Origin: Tenodera sinensis
Taxonomy: Eukaryota; Arthropoda; Insecta; Mantodea; Mantidae
DNA length: 64,000 bases
NCBI GenBank assembly: GCA_030765045.1
Contig: CM060969.1
Coordinates: 60,710,216-60,774,215, forward strand
Direction of reading: 5' to 3'
The notes below the pieces were generated by a model. It saw only the letters and a list, made by a program, of their open reading frames with translations, was not told the origin of the DNA and did not search any database. Positions 12,637-22,465 of this stretch are shown here, piece after piece; within the stretch, counting starts at the first letter, position 1, and every line of letters begins with the position of its first letter. A program made the position numbers and the translations under genes.

Positions 12637-13670
12637 ATGGCACGGAAATCCTATGATCTCTATAATCCGAGTCATCTTGACGAGATAATGGGCTTTGTTG
12701 CGAGATTTTGATGCATAAGAACCCTTAACGAACGAGGATTTGGGGGAGGAGCGCGAAGTTGCTTCTCAGGATGAGATAGAACAACGTGAAGGTATTCAGA
12801 AAGGGAACATAAATTATCCAGGGAGAGGGACATCACACCCACTGATGTCATTGAACTAAGAGCTTTCATTGACTTACTGTATTTAGCAGGAGGTCTCAGA
12901 GGGAATTGGCAAAGTTTGGAGGAACTTCGGGGGAAAGAAGGTGATGGAGTAGAAAAATTTGCCCTTGCGATGCACACCAAGCAGTTGAAGTCTCTGATAC
13001 GGTGCCTTCGTTTTGATGACCTTACTACCAGGGAGGACAACAAGAAGTGGACCGTCTTACCTCAATTCGTGATGTGTTCGAAAAATTTGCGGAAAACTGC
13101 TAGAAGACCTATAGTATCGGGAGAACGTCACAGTGGGCGAAATCTTTCTAGGTTTCCGAGAAAGGTGTCCATTTCGTCAGTATATTCCATCGAAACCGAA
13201 CAGGTACGGTAGAAAATGTTTTGCGCTTGTTGATGCAAAAACGTTTTATACTCGGAACATAGAGATATATTCTATGTCAGCAATAAACCAAGTGAAGTGG
13301 TGAAAAGAATGGTCAAGCTGCTAGTAGGCTCTGGTCGTAACATCACTGCTGATTATTGGTTCACCGATATTGATATGATTAATGATTTGAAAAAGAAGTT
13401 GTCCTATGTGGAACTGGGTGAAGAAATAAAAGACAGTTGCTCCCACATTTTTTTTCCCCGTCAAAGGGAGGAAACGATGCGCCAGCTTCTTTGACTTCAG
13501 TGATGGAATGGCTTTTGGTATCCTATGTTCCGAAGTGAAAAAGAACTGATTCTCGCGTCTTCGCTTCATGATGACGGCGCCATCAATGCTGAATCTGGAT
13601 CTAAAAGGAAGCCAGAAATAATCACTTTTTACAACTACGCTAAGGGCGGCATTGATACTGCAGACCATAT
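12637..13670 (+). pseudogene. piggyBac transposase, N-terminal and central part
   Basis: Begins at ATG 12637 (MARKSYDLYNPSHLDEIM). Later frames read ELRAFIDLLYLAGGLRGNWQ, FALAMHTKQLKSLIRCLRFD, VVKRMVKLLVGSGRNITADY with WFTDIDMINDLKKK, SSLHDDGAINAESGSKRKPE and ITFYNYAKGGIDTADH. These are the DDE_Tnp_1_7 (piggyBac) landmarks in the right order, including the D-containing TADH motif near the end of the catalytic domain. Several frameshifts and an early stop interrupt it. The frame breaks off exactly at the target site of the 21-kb insertion and resumes at 34673. Confidence 0.85.
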
Positions 13671-13802
13671 AAAATATGACTTGAAGCTTTCCTGGCGACG
13701 AACATATTCAAGATGCTCTCGGGCTTCGAGCCAGGTGTAGTGATGAAAAGACATCAACGTTTCGGGAGTGCACATCTCTCCCATCTTCAGGATCAATGAC
13801 TA
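13671..13802 (-). repeat. Left arm of the Penelope-like inverted repeat with hammerhead-like core
   Basis: Minus-strand reading gives CTAGTCATTGAT, the CTGAAGA / GGGAG-CTCCC / GAAAC core, the GATGTCTTTTCATCACTACA stretch and a 3' extension, TTCGTCGCCAGG. The extension is shared with 63011-63022 but absent from the right arm. It adjoins the piggyBac target site at 13670. Confidence 0.65.
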
Positions 13803-14656
13803 GCATTTTTTTTTGTGTGGTGGGGAAAAAGGCTACTTACGCCCTAACCGCATGCATGCATGCGAGTGTAAGACTCCTACCCTGGCTTCGAACCCGGGCA
13901 GCCTACTCACTAAAAAACCCCACCGGAAGTCTTGAGGTCAAGGCCTCTATGCTGCAGTACCGCATAAAGCACCTGCGCATTCTGTGGTGAGAGATGGAAG
14001 CTGCCTGCCAGTGGCAGTAACAGCGAGTATTACTGATGTGCCGGAGGGCAAACATGACATAAGCCCTGAGTGCCCCCTGGTAGTAAATAATGGTGATGTG
14101 TATGATAGTTGATGGTGTTCTTTTTGTGTTTCAGCCATTTGGCATCGTTAGGTGTAGATGGATGTGAGGGATGAGTGAATGAGCATGTTTTGTTTTTAAA
14201 CTCCACCCGAAGGTTTCGTTTCTTGTCCTTAGCGTAATTTTATTTTTAATTATTATTATTTTTTTAAAATTTATATTGCGTCCTATAATCTATGCTAGTA
14301 GTATTTTAAGAAATGCTTATATAACTAGGTGCAGTTATGGTGATATTTATAAGATTTACAACTTGTAGAGATAACTTCTACTGTGTCATTTAATCTTAGT
14401 TACTAGGGTGTGATTAAGCCGGAGGCTTCGTCATTAATCGTGTACCTGATCTTGCCTGGTCGTATAAGTGCACACATGGCGGGCTGTCTGCCTGAAGTGC
14501 AGGAGCGAGCCTGTGCCGCTACCGGGGAGGCCCTCGTCTCCCGGGGTCCGCCTTGGCTAGGTAGCACAAGGACTTGTGAGGGCTTGAGTGTAAGTGTATG
14601 TTTTTATAGTGTTGTGTGTTTGTTGTGTGCTTCCCTTCATCCCCTAACCAGTAATT

Positions 14657-15805
14657 TCATGGTACTAAATTAATCAGGTATTCCTGTATGTTGAGTTCAG
14701 GTTCGCCTATGCTTATAGTGCGATCGAACAATGATAGAGGGCGGAGGTGTTTGTCGCGAGTCATATCATACTCCCCGAGCATTCGTATTTGCTCGTTGTG
14801 GGTCTTATTCTTTTTGGCGTATAGGTTGCATGCCAGGTGTTTAATAAACTGCTCGATTGTGAGCATTTTTAGCTCTTCATGTAACTGGTACGTCGGAGCC
14901 TCTGGCGGTAGTTTAGCAATAATTCGCAGTATTCTATTTTGCATCGCTTGGAGGCGTTTTATGTGCATTTTTGCCGCATATTCCCATACCGGGGCGGCGT
15001 AAGTTAAGATGGGTCGGATCAGCGTCTTATAGAGCGTAAGTCCCATGCGTAGCTTAAGGCTGCTGTTAAGATTTATCAGCGGGTACAGTCTGTTGAGTTG
15101 GCCATTGGCCTTTGCTCTGGCTGAGTTAATATGCTCTCTCCATGTGAGATATTCGTCCATCTTAACCCCTAGGTACGTGACGGATGTCTCCCACCCGATA
15201 GGTTCCTGATTTAGGGTGAGGGGTGGGAGGGCTCGCCTCCTTTGCCTGTGCAATTTTCGCCTGGTAAAAATGATTGCTTGGCTTTTTCTTGCATTTAGTT
15301 TTAACCGCCATTTCGTGAACCAGGGCTCCAATGTGTTTAGAGCATTCTGGAGCCGCAGGTGTATGATGCGTGGCTGAGTAGATTGCGTGGCCAGTACCGT
15401 GTTGTCCACGTATATGTATTTATCTACTCGTACTAGTGGTGGTAGATCATTGATATATATATTAAATAGTGTAGGCCCGAGTAAACTTCCTTGTGGGACT
15501 CCCGCGTTTATGGGGTGCAATGAGGATTCGGTATTCTCAATTGAGATTCTGAAACTCCTTCCACTGAGGTAATCTTTTATTAGGGCGACCATTGAATCTT
15601 GTACCCCTATGTGAATAAGTTTGTGGAGTAATCCTGCATGCCACACTTTATCGAAAGCGCGTTCTATGTCCAATAGGACCACGCCTGTCGATCGTTTCGT
15701 GTTAAATCCCCTGGTGATACTTTCGGTAAGCCTAAGTATCTGTAGGGTTGTAGAGTGATTGGCCCTGAAGCCGTACTGGTCGTCAGTTATCACGTTGTTT
15801 TTGAT
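14657..15805 (-). pseudogene. LINE B ORF2, reverse transcriptase and C-terminal part
   Basis: About 380 residues open to the normal stop at 14657: ITDDQYGFRANHSTTLQ, LLDIERAFDKVWHAGLLHKL, AGVPQGSLLGPTLFNIYIND, then a catalytic block that reads IYVDNTVLA where relatives have YADDTALV. Two substitutions (A to V, D to N) in the YADD box would inactivate polymerisation. The N-terminal part of the same ORF continues at 21177 beyond LINE C. Confidence 0.85.
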
Positions 15806-15838
15806 TAGGAAAGAATGAATGAATGAAAAAAGTTATTT

Positions 15839-15860
15839 GGGCATGTCTTTCGACATGCCC
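15839..15860 (-). promoter_or_regulatory. 3'-terminal RNA hairpin of LINE C with GAAA loop
   Basis: On the sense strand, stem GGGCATGTC, loop GAAA, stem GACATGCCC: nine perfect pairs capped by a GNRA tetraloop. It lies about 13 nt before the short tandem tail. Terminal stem-loops of this kind serve as reverse-transcriptase recognition signals in stringent LINEs. That role here is inference from position and structure. Confidence 0.7.
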
Positions 15861-16195
15861 TGGCTGTTCAGGGGCACCCCTCTTCAGCCTAGTGGTTGCG
15901 TTTTTATTTTTGGTCGTGTGGCGGATTTCAGTGGCGAGTGCCTATATGCGTGTTGGTGTTGTGGGATTTGTGTTTGGATGGGTGATGTGTGTGTTTGGTC
16001 ATCCCTAGCTGCATGGCCCGTCGTCTACCCAAGAGAGAAAAAGAAAAGGCCAGGAAGTATAAGTCGTTTGTGCTAGTAGTTTTGTTAAGTTTGTATGTCC
16101 ACTGCAACAGCTCTTCGGTTACTTTTGTATGCTTGTGTGTTTGTGTGTTAGGTTTTTGTGTGTTTTTATTTTAAGTGTTTATGTTTATTATGTGT

Positions 16196-19063
16196 TTAGA
16201 TGTTTTGGAAGTGTTGAAGGTGTTGTTGTAGTCTGTCTTCTTCTTGTTGCTGGTATTTGTCGTAAACGTCGATTAGTGTTATGAGAGGAGGATTTTTGTG
16301 TTTTTCTGTTTGTGTTATGGTTTTCATTTTTTGTGCGGTGTTGATGAGTGTTCTTCTGTATTGTCTGGTGTGTGCGTTGTGTATGTATTTGATCATTAGT
16401 TTGGCTATGTGTGTATCTATGGGTGTTGTGTGTGTGTAGTTGTAAAGTGTGTTTGTCTTGAATGAGGGCAAAAGTTTGTGGGCAGTTCTGATGCACCTCC
16501 TCTCAAAGGATTTTATTTTGTCCATTATATCGGTCGTGATTAGGGGCATGGTGGCTACGGCTGCATATGTCAGTTGTGGTCTTATTAGTGCAGTGTAAAG
16601 TTTTCGTAGTATTTGTGGTGTAAGTCCTCGTCCGTTTAGTCGTGCTAAGTAAGTCAGTGTTGAGTGAACGGGTCGTGTTTTGTTAAGTAGTCGCGTGTAG
16701 TGTGTCTTAATTTTCAATTGGTTATGAATATGTATACCCAGGTATTTTATGATTGTTTTGCATGGTATTTGTTGATTATTGAAGGTGAGGGTGGCTGTTT
16801 TGTATGAGTGTTTCATGATTTTCCTTATCACAATGGCTTGTGTTTTGTCTGTGTTTATGCTGATTCGCCATTTTTGGGTCCATTTCAGGAATGTGCTGAG
16901 TTGTTTTTCCAGTTTTCCCTTGGCTCCTATCAGCGTGGCGTGTGTGCTCCAATACGCAGTATCATCTGCATATTGGGCTAGGTGTAGGTTCTTTTGTGTT
17001 GGTTGTGGTGTGTCGGATGTGTACAGTATGTAGAGGAGGCCGGAAATAGCGCTCCCCTGTGGTGTGCCTGCTTTAATATTAATGGTATTAGATAGTAAGT
17101 TGTTTATACGTATCTGTCCCGTTCTGTCTGTAAGAAAGCTGGCTACCCAACGTACAATCCTTGGTGAAATTTTTAAGTCTGTCAGTTTGTATAGTAGTCC
17201 GTTAGTCCAGCATTTGTCGAAGGCGGATTGTACGTCGAGGAAGGTTGCCATGGTGACAAATCCTCGATTGTAAGCGTCTTGTAGGTTTGAAAGTACTCGT
17301 ACTAGTTGGTCTTGTATTGTTATGTCGGTTCGGTAGCCAGCTTGTGTCATTGGTATCAGTTGTCTTTGCGTGCATATTTTTGTCAGTCTGTGTACTACTA
17401 TCTTTTCGAAAGTTTTTGATAGTGTGGAGATTAGTGATATGGGTCTATAGTTTTTGTGGTCAGTCTTGTTTTTGCCAGGTTTCTCGAACAACAGTATGTG
17501 TGCGCGTTTCCAGTCAGTCGGGTGGTATCCATGTCGGTAAATGTGATTATAGGTGGTTACTAGTAGATTTAATGTATTGTCAGGGAGTTGTCTTAGCATT
17601 TCGTAGGTGATGTTGTCCGGGCCTGGCGCTGTATTTCGGGTTCTTTTTAGTACTGTCTTAATGTCTTGAGCTGTTATCGGTCGGTCAGTTTCGTCATTTT
17701 CGTCTAGTTCTATGATGTCCATTTGTGGTGTGTACAGATTTTGGTTTTGTTCTATATGTCTATTAACGTTTCTATAGTGCGTCTTGTGAAAATTCGGGTC
17801 GTCAGGTGTTTGAAAAACGTTTTCGTAATGTTGTCGGAATATTTCTAATTTTTGCGTTGTGTCGTGTATCGTTTGTCCGTTTTGTTTGATTGGATATTGT
17901 GGGTAGGTCTTGTGTCTGGTACTTTTAATTAATCGCCAGAAATTGGCCGGGTCTCGTCTGTTCGTCTCGGTCATTTTGTCAAGTAGTGTGTTCCATTTGT
18001 CACAGTTAAATGTGGCTATGGCGTCTTTTACGTCCTGTTGTAGTTTATTTACTATTCGTTTGTCTTCTGGGGCGTGTGTCTTCATGTATTGTCTGTGTGC
18101 TTTTCTTTTGTTTTTTATTATCTGAATTATGTGTCTTGGTAAAGGTCTGCTGTAGGGGTTTATATTAATTGTTCTTTGTGGTACAGATGCTTCTCGTGCT
18201 TGCGTCATTATGTCGGTAAGTGTTGTTGCGTATATGTCTATGTCGTGGCAAGTATTAGGTGGTGTAAGTGTGACATTGTCTGTCAGTCGTTCGGCTGTCT
18301 GTTTGTATGTGTTCCAGTCTGCATTTTTGTAATCATTAATTACTATTGTTCTGTTAGATTGTGTGTACCAGGGGTGGGTTCGAATTGTCAGTATTATGGG
18401 TAGGTGGTCGGTATTTGGTGGTGCATCTGTGCTAATGTCGTCGACTTGGTTATACATGCGTTTCGATGTCAGTATTTTGTCAGGCGAACTTGGTTTTTGT
18501 GTTCCAGTGCCTATCCTGGTCGGTCCTGGTGTCAACACTACTCTAAGGTCAGTCTGGTCTAGTAGTTTTTTCAGTTCACGTCCGTGTGCGTTTGTGTTTT
18601 CGTCGAGTAAGTGAGTACTGTATGCGTTAAGGTCTCCTGCTAGTATTAAGTCTGGGTAGTTGTCATTTAGGTATTTAAGTAACGTCGTCGGGAATGGGTC
18701 TTTTGGCGGTACATATAGAGTTGCTATGACTGTCTTTTTGCATCGTATTCTGATTTGTACTAGCAGGAGTTGGAGGTTTTGGAATGCTGGGGGCGTGGCC
18801 AAGAGGATGGGATTAAGCTCAGCTTTTGCCAAGATCATGACCCCGCCTCCAGCGCTTTGTTGTTGGTCTCTTCGAAAAGATAGCAGTGGTTTAAAGTTCA
18901 TGTTTATGTTTTTGTGAAGTTTCGTTTCATTGATGGTCACGATGTCTATGTTATGATACGTCATTAGGTCATGTAGTTCTTGTCTTTTTGTGCGAATACC
19001 ATTAATATTAATGTGTAGTAGTTTTAGATTGTGGTGTGTGTCTGTTTGTGTTGTGTGTGCCAT
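16196..19063 (-). CDS. LINE C ORF2: endonuclease-reverse transcriptase (955 aa)
   Basis: Uninterrupted 955-codon ORF. The N-terminal AP-like endonuclease (about 1-230) shows LLHININGIRTKR, INETKL, LILAGDLNAYS and the TDHLPIIL catalytic His box. The reverse transcriptase (about 430-720) shows RNTAPGPDNITYEML, NYRPISLISTLSKTFEKIV, TFLDVQSAFDKCWTNGLLYK, AGTPQGSAISGLLYILYTSD and AQYADDTAYWS with both catalytic Asp. No RNase H domain is seen, fitting the jockey group. It makes the nick and copies its own RNA at the target in the nucleus. It starts 42 nt after the ORF1 stop. Confidence 0.95.
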   Translation of the reverse strand: MAHTTQTDTHHNLKLLHININGIRTKRQELHDLMTYHNIDIVTINETKLHKNINMNFKPLLSFRRDQQQSAGGGVMILAKAELNPILLATPPAFQNLQLLLVQIRIRCKKTVIATLYVPPKDPFPTTLLKYLNDNYPDLILAGDLNAYSTHLLDENTNAHGRELKKLLDQTDLRVVLTPGPTRIGTGTQKPSSPDKILTSKRMYNQVDDISTDAPPNTDHLPIILTIRTHPWYTQSNRTIVINDYKNADWNTYKQTAERLTDNVTLTPPNTCHDIDIYATTLTDIMTQAREASVPQRTININPYSRPLPRHIIQIIKNKRKAHRQYMKTHAPEDKRIVNKLQQDVKDAIATFNCDKWNTLLDKMTETNRRDPANFWRLIKSTRHKTYPQYPIKQNGQTIHDTTQKLEIFRQHYENVFQTPDDPNFHKTHYRNVNRHIEQNQNLYTPQMDIIELDENDETDRPITAQDIKTVLKRTRNTAPGPDNITYEMLRQLPDNTLNLLVTTYNHIYRHGYHPTDWKRAHILLFEKPGKNKTDHKNYRPISLISTLSKTFEKIVVHRLTKICTQRQLIPMTQAGYRTDITIQDQLVRVLSNLQDAYNRGFVTMATFLDVQSAFDKCWTNGLLYKLTDLKISPRIVRWVASFLTDRTGQIRINNLLSNTINIKAGTPQGSAISGLLYILYTSDTPQPTQKNLHLAQYADDTAYWSTHATLIGAKGKLEKQLSTFLKWTQKWRISINTDKTQAIVIRKIMKHSYKTATLTFNNQQIPCKTIIKYLGIHIHNQLKIKTHYTRLLNKTRPVHSTLTYLARLNGRGLTPQILRKLYTALIRPQLTYAAVATMPLITTDIMDKIKSFERRCIRTAHKLLPSFKTNTLYNYTHTTPIDTHIAKLMIKYIHNAHTRQYRRTLINTAQKMKTITQTEKHKNPPLITLIDVYDKYQQQEEDRLQQHLQHFQNI

Positions 19064-19105
19064 TGTGATTCGGAGGGTGATAGTGTGATGTTATGGATGA
19101 TATTA

Positions 19106-20683
19106 CTATGAGATGTCATGAACAAATATGGCCAGTTGATTTCCTACGCGAGTTGTGGTGACGGTCTTTTTCAGGGTCTTGTGTGCCGTCTGGGCTATGT
19201 TCTGTAGGAACCTGTGTCTGTGCTTTGGTGGAATGATGTCGTAGATGGGTGGAATGAGGGTGGTTAGTATCTGCGTTATGGTGGTGCTGGCTAGTTCTTT
19301 AACATAGCTGGTGATGTTTTCTTGGATGTGGGTGAGTTGTTGTTGAAGGGATTTGAGCTGTTGCTCAGTCTGTGTGATGACATTTTTAAAAGTACCAACA
19401 GTTTCCTGGGTTGTCATGTCCTTTTTTGTCGTAGGTATCTGGGGATATTTAATCTCTGGCCAGTCCGTTACATGTTGTGGTTTGGGTGGTGGTGGTATGT
19501 TGTGGGGAAATATGTGGGTCTTCGCGGTCTGTTCAGGTAAAGTTGGTGGTGCTCGTGGGTAGAGTGGGCATCTAACCTGTCCGGTGTAGTGCCCAGTCCG
19601 TCTGCACGTAGCACAGTATGGGGTGTCGTGGCGTATTGGGTGCGTGCACCGTATTGTCTCTGTGCCGTAGCCACAGTAGAAGCAGGTGGGCTGGTTTGCG
19701 CATTGTTCGTGGTGGTGGCCATATTGTTGGCAAGTCCTGCAGGGGGTGTGTCTTTCAGTATGTTTCGATGGTTCGGCCTTGAAGATTTGTCGTTCTATTA
19801 TGGCTCCCTCTTTCAGGATTGTATTGATTGTGGCAACACATTTGCTAAAAATCCTGACTAAGGGAGTCTGTCTGTTCTTGCTGATGATACGAGATACTCG
19901 TATCACCTCAGGGTATGTCTCTTGTATGCTACTTAGGATGTCACTGTCAGGTATGTCATATGGTAGGCCTCTTAGTACGGCTGTTAGGGTTTGTCTAGGT
20001 CTCGGTTGTGTTTCGGTGCGTTGGTTTGTTGTTTGCGGTAGTGTGTTGGTATAGTGTGCATAGTTTCCGAAGTTGCTGACTGGGACGGCCTGTGTAAAAG
20101 TAACCGCCTGTTGCTGGTTGCGGAAAGTAAGGGCGAAAGTGTTCTTGTTTAGTCTATGTGCTCTGAAAAGTGTATTGTTGTCTATGTCTGCTCTATTCAT
20201 TAGGGCTCTTACGACCCAGGTATTTTGCTTTTCTTGGGCGCAATTCGCGATATAAATCGTGAAGTACCCATGTGGCATTGGGGGGATGAAGGTTGTCGGT
20301 GGTGTCGTCTGTGTATTTGTGTAGTTTGTCATGGCGTTAATCCTGGGACCTAATCTTGAGGTAGACTCAATGCTTGAGTCTGAGTCATTAGGGTCGTTGG
20401 CGAGTGAGCTGCTGCTAGAGCTGACCGAATGGGTTCTATGTTGGTTTCGGGTTGTTCTTTGATGTTGTGGTGATGGTGGAGGTGTTGGTGTTGGTGTTTG
20501 TTTTGAGTTTGTCCTTGGTGATGTGGTCATGTTTGTCCCGCTAGTGGACGGTTGTGGTGATGTAGATTTCGTTGGTGATGCTGTAGTTTGTTTTGTGGTT
20601 CTTGTTTTTGTCCGGGCATTGGTGCGGTTGGTTATGGGATCAGGGGGTTTTGGGGGTTTGGCCGCCGACTGACCTTTGGTCAT
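19106..20683 (-). CDS. LINE C ORF1: gag-like RNA-binding protein (525 aa)
   Basis: Intact ORF. Thr/Pro/Ser-rich basic N-terminus (residues 1-120), a central PRE_C2HC-like region with LTAVLRGLPYDIPDSDILSS, then three Cys-rich knuckles at about 325-390: CRTCQQYGHHHEQC, CFYCGYGTETIRC and CATCRRTGHYTGQVRC. The C-terminal 110 residues are predicted helical. It binds LINE RNA as a chaperone. Start chosen at the first ATG, about 490 nt from the element's 5' end. Confidence 0.9.
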   Translation of the reverse strand: MTKGQSAAKPPKPPDPITNRTNARTKTRTTKQTTASPTKSTSPQPSTSGTNMTTSPRTNSKQTPTPTPPPSPQHQRTTRNQHRTHSVSSSSSSLANDPNDSDSSIESTSRLGPRINAMTNYTNTQTTPPTTFIPPMPHGYFTIYIANCAQEKQNTWVVRALMNRADIDNNTLFRAHRLNKNTFALTFRNQQQAVTFTQAVPVSNFGNYAHYTNTLPQTTNQRTETQPRPRQTLTAVLRGLPYDIPDSDILSSIQETYPEVIRVSRIISKNRQTPLVRIFSKCVATINTILKEGAIIERQIFKAEPSKHTERHTPCRTCQQYGHHHEQCANQPTCFYCGYGTETIRCTHPIRHDTPYCATCRRTGHYTGQVRCPLYPRAPPTLPEQTAKTHIFPHNIPPPPKPQHVTDWPEIKYPQIPTTKKDMTTQETVGTFKNVITQTEQQLKSLQQQLTHIQENITSYVKELASTTITQILTTLIPPIYDIIPPKHRHRFLQNIAQTAHKTLKKTVTTTRVGNQLAIFVHDIS

Positions 20684-21176
20684 TCTTTGGCCGGAAAAGA
20701 TTTAGATAGGGGGGGGGGAGGTGGCTGCTTAGAAGCGCGGTTTGGATTACCTTTGTGCCTAAGAGTAGTCCCAGTGGACTACAGAACTTACGTTCTTTGG
20801 CTTACTGAGCTAGCTCAGTAGGTTGTTCCAAACCTCACCACAGGGAAGGTAAGCGGGAGGGAATAAGGGTTAGGTGGTGTTGTTGGGTAAGGGCCGTCGA
20901 CTTAGGAGAGGCGTGCCCTTAGCTTGCTTACCAAGCTTCTTCAGGCCACGAACTCAGGAATAACGTGCCCTTAGCTTGCTTTCCAAGCTTCTTCAGGCCA
21001 CGCTCCTGGACTCTTGGGCACCGAACGCGTGGTCTTGCGCCGTATTAATGCCAATAATATCGTAGCTGCCAATAAATATCGTAGCGATGCTTGCCGGAGA
21101 GTGGTACTGCCGCTTGCCGTCTTCCGCCGAAGAAACCCGAGGACCGACGTCTTGCTGCCACAACGACTCGACCAAT
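20684..21176 (-). other. LINE C 5' untranslated region with an internal duplication
   Basis: No coding content. It includes a G run at 20709-20718 and two tandem copies of about 50 bp (20907-20954 and 20960-21003) that share CGTGCCCTTAGCTTGCTT and CAAGCTTCTTCAGGCCACG. Internal promoters of LINEs usually lie in this region, but I see no defined promoter motif. Confidence 0.6.
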
Positions 21177-22465
21177 GAGTTGAGGCGTTTAAGTATTATT
21201 TTCTCTAGCAGTTTACTTAGTGTGCTTAAGAGGCTAATTGGCCTGTGATTAGTAGGAATGGACCTATCTTTATGTTGCTTAGGAAACATAAGGATTCGTG
21301 CTTCCTTCCAGCGCTTTGGGAATTTTCCGTGTTCCAGCGCGTAGTTGAATATATCCGCCAGCACTTTTAAGGCTTTGGGCGGTAGATGTTTCAGGACTAT
21401 ATTGGGAATGTTGTCTGGTCCTGGAGCCTTGCGAGTAGGCAAGTGTGCTATTAGCCATTTAATTTCGCTTGCACTGGTCTTTCGAATTTTGTTGTGCGTT
21501 GGAATATTCCCTATTTCAGCAATTTGGTCTTCCGTTGCTGTTGCGAACTGTCTGTCGCATGGTTCAGCATTCGGTTGGAATACCTGCTCTAGTGTGGTCG
21601 CGAAAGCTTCTGCTTTTTCTGCCGGTGTTTCGGCTATTTGTCCGTCAATATGTAGGGGCGGAATGTTTGTGCGAGTACGTGTCAGGCACTTCGCTATTCG
21701 CCACACTGTTTTGTTATGAGGATCAACGTCCTCCAGTGTGGCGTTCCATTGCTCCCTTATGTGTTCGGCCATTAGTATATCGGCCGCGACTTTGAGGTTG
21801 TCATATTCGTTGCGATGTATTTGGTTTCGCGTTCGCTGCCATTTGCCCCTGTTTCGGTCCTGCATTGCCTGTCTTACAGCCCGAGGGAACTGCGTGGTTG
21901 CCCTATTCGTTGGCCTAGTTAAGGGAACATGTTTTTCGGTCGCATGGTGAATAGTTCTGGTAATTATTTCTACGGCTTCCTCTTGAGTATCTTGTGAGCT
22001 AATGACAGGGTTGTTTTGTTCGATTTGCGTTTTAACTAACGCTTCGAACTCGGGCCAGTTGGCGTGTTTGTAGTTGCGCCTAGGCTGTTCTGGTTTGAAC
22101 ATTACGGGCGCCGCGACCTCCATTATTACCGGTAAATGGTCTGATGTGAGGTCGTTTAGTACCGTAGTTTCGGTGTCATATGGTATTCCCTTTAGTAGGG
22201 CGATATCGAGGATGTCGGGCATTTGATTGGCCGCTCGCGGGATAAAGGTTGGCTCTTCTGGGCCCGTTAGGAGGATGTTTTCCCGGTTGATAAAATTTAG
22301 TAGTTGGGTACCCTGCGGATTCGCTGTTCGACAGTTCCAAAGGTAATGCTTGGCATTGAAGTCGCCAGCCGCAATTACCTTGGTGTCCATTCGCATTATT
22401 TTGTCAACATCCTCAATATCAATATTCAGTGGAGGGTTGTATACGGCTACTACAGAGTGAAGGGA
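21177..22465 (-). pseudogene. LINE B ORF2, endonuclease to start of reverse transcriptase
   Basis: Reads VVAVYNPPLNIDIEDVDKIM, VIAAGDFNAKHYLWNC, FIPRAANQMPDILDIALLKG, LTSDHLPVIMEVA, then PTRKAPGPDNIPNIVLKHLP and ISLLSTLSKLLEKIILKRLN. The endonuclease N-terminus (WNxNG and ETHL boxes) is missing because the element is cut at 22465. The frame runs into LINE C at 21176 and its continuation is at 15805. The order and near-intact frame show that LINE C inserted fairly recently. Confidence 0.85.

Larger units (their letters stand above)
15806..21176 (-). mobile_element. LINE C, intact two-ORF non-LTR retrotransposon
   Basis: About 5.4 kb on the minus strand, inserted in the LINE B reverse transcriptase between KRLNS and LIKNN. 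Both ORFs are complete. The 3' end is not poly(A): a perfect hairpin at 15839-15860 is followed by a short (ATTC)n-like tail at 15811-15826. A possible 5-bp target duplication (TCATT on the sense strand) occurs at both junctions but overlaps the tail and is uncertain. The 5' boundary is set by where LINE B reading resumes. Confidence 0.85.
13806..22465 (-). mobile_element. LINE B, 5'-truncated jockey-type LINE split by LINE C
   Basis: Minus-strand LINE in two pieces, 21177-22465 and 13806-15805, separated by LINE C. The 3' untranslated region ends in a 9-nt A tail (T run 13806-13814) next to the Penelope-like arm. The 5' end is cut inside the endonuclease and joins the poly(A) tail of LINE D at 22466, so B may have inserted at D's tail. 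Its 3' region shares GTCTGCCTGAA and GGTCCGCCTT motifs with the 3' region of LINE D, so the two are related families. Confidence 0.75.

Noticed and set aside
13860..13905. GGGTTCGAAGCC-like B box in the LINE B 3' region as a separate SINE
   Set aside because: No A box at the right distance, and the sequence belongs to the LINE 3' end shared with the GTTTTTTAGTG motif.
17287..19003. Several plus-strand ORFs of 70-110 codons across LINE C
   Set aside because: All are antisense to the intact ORF2 and show no family features.
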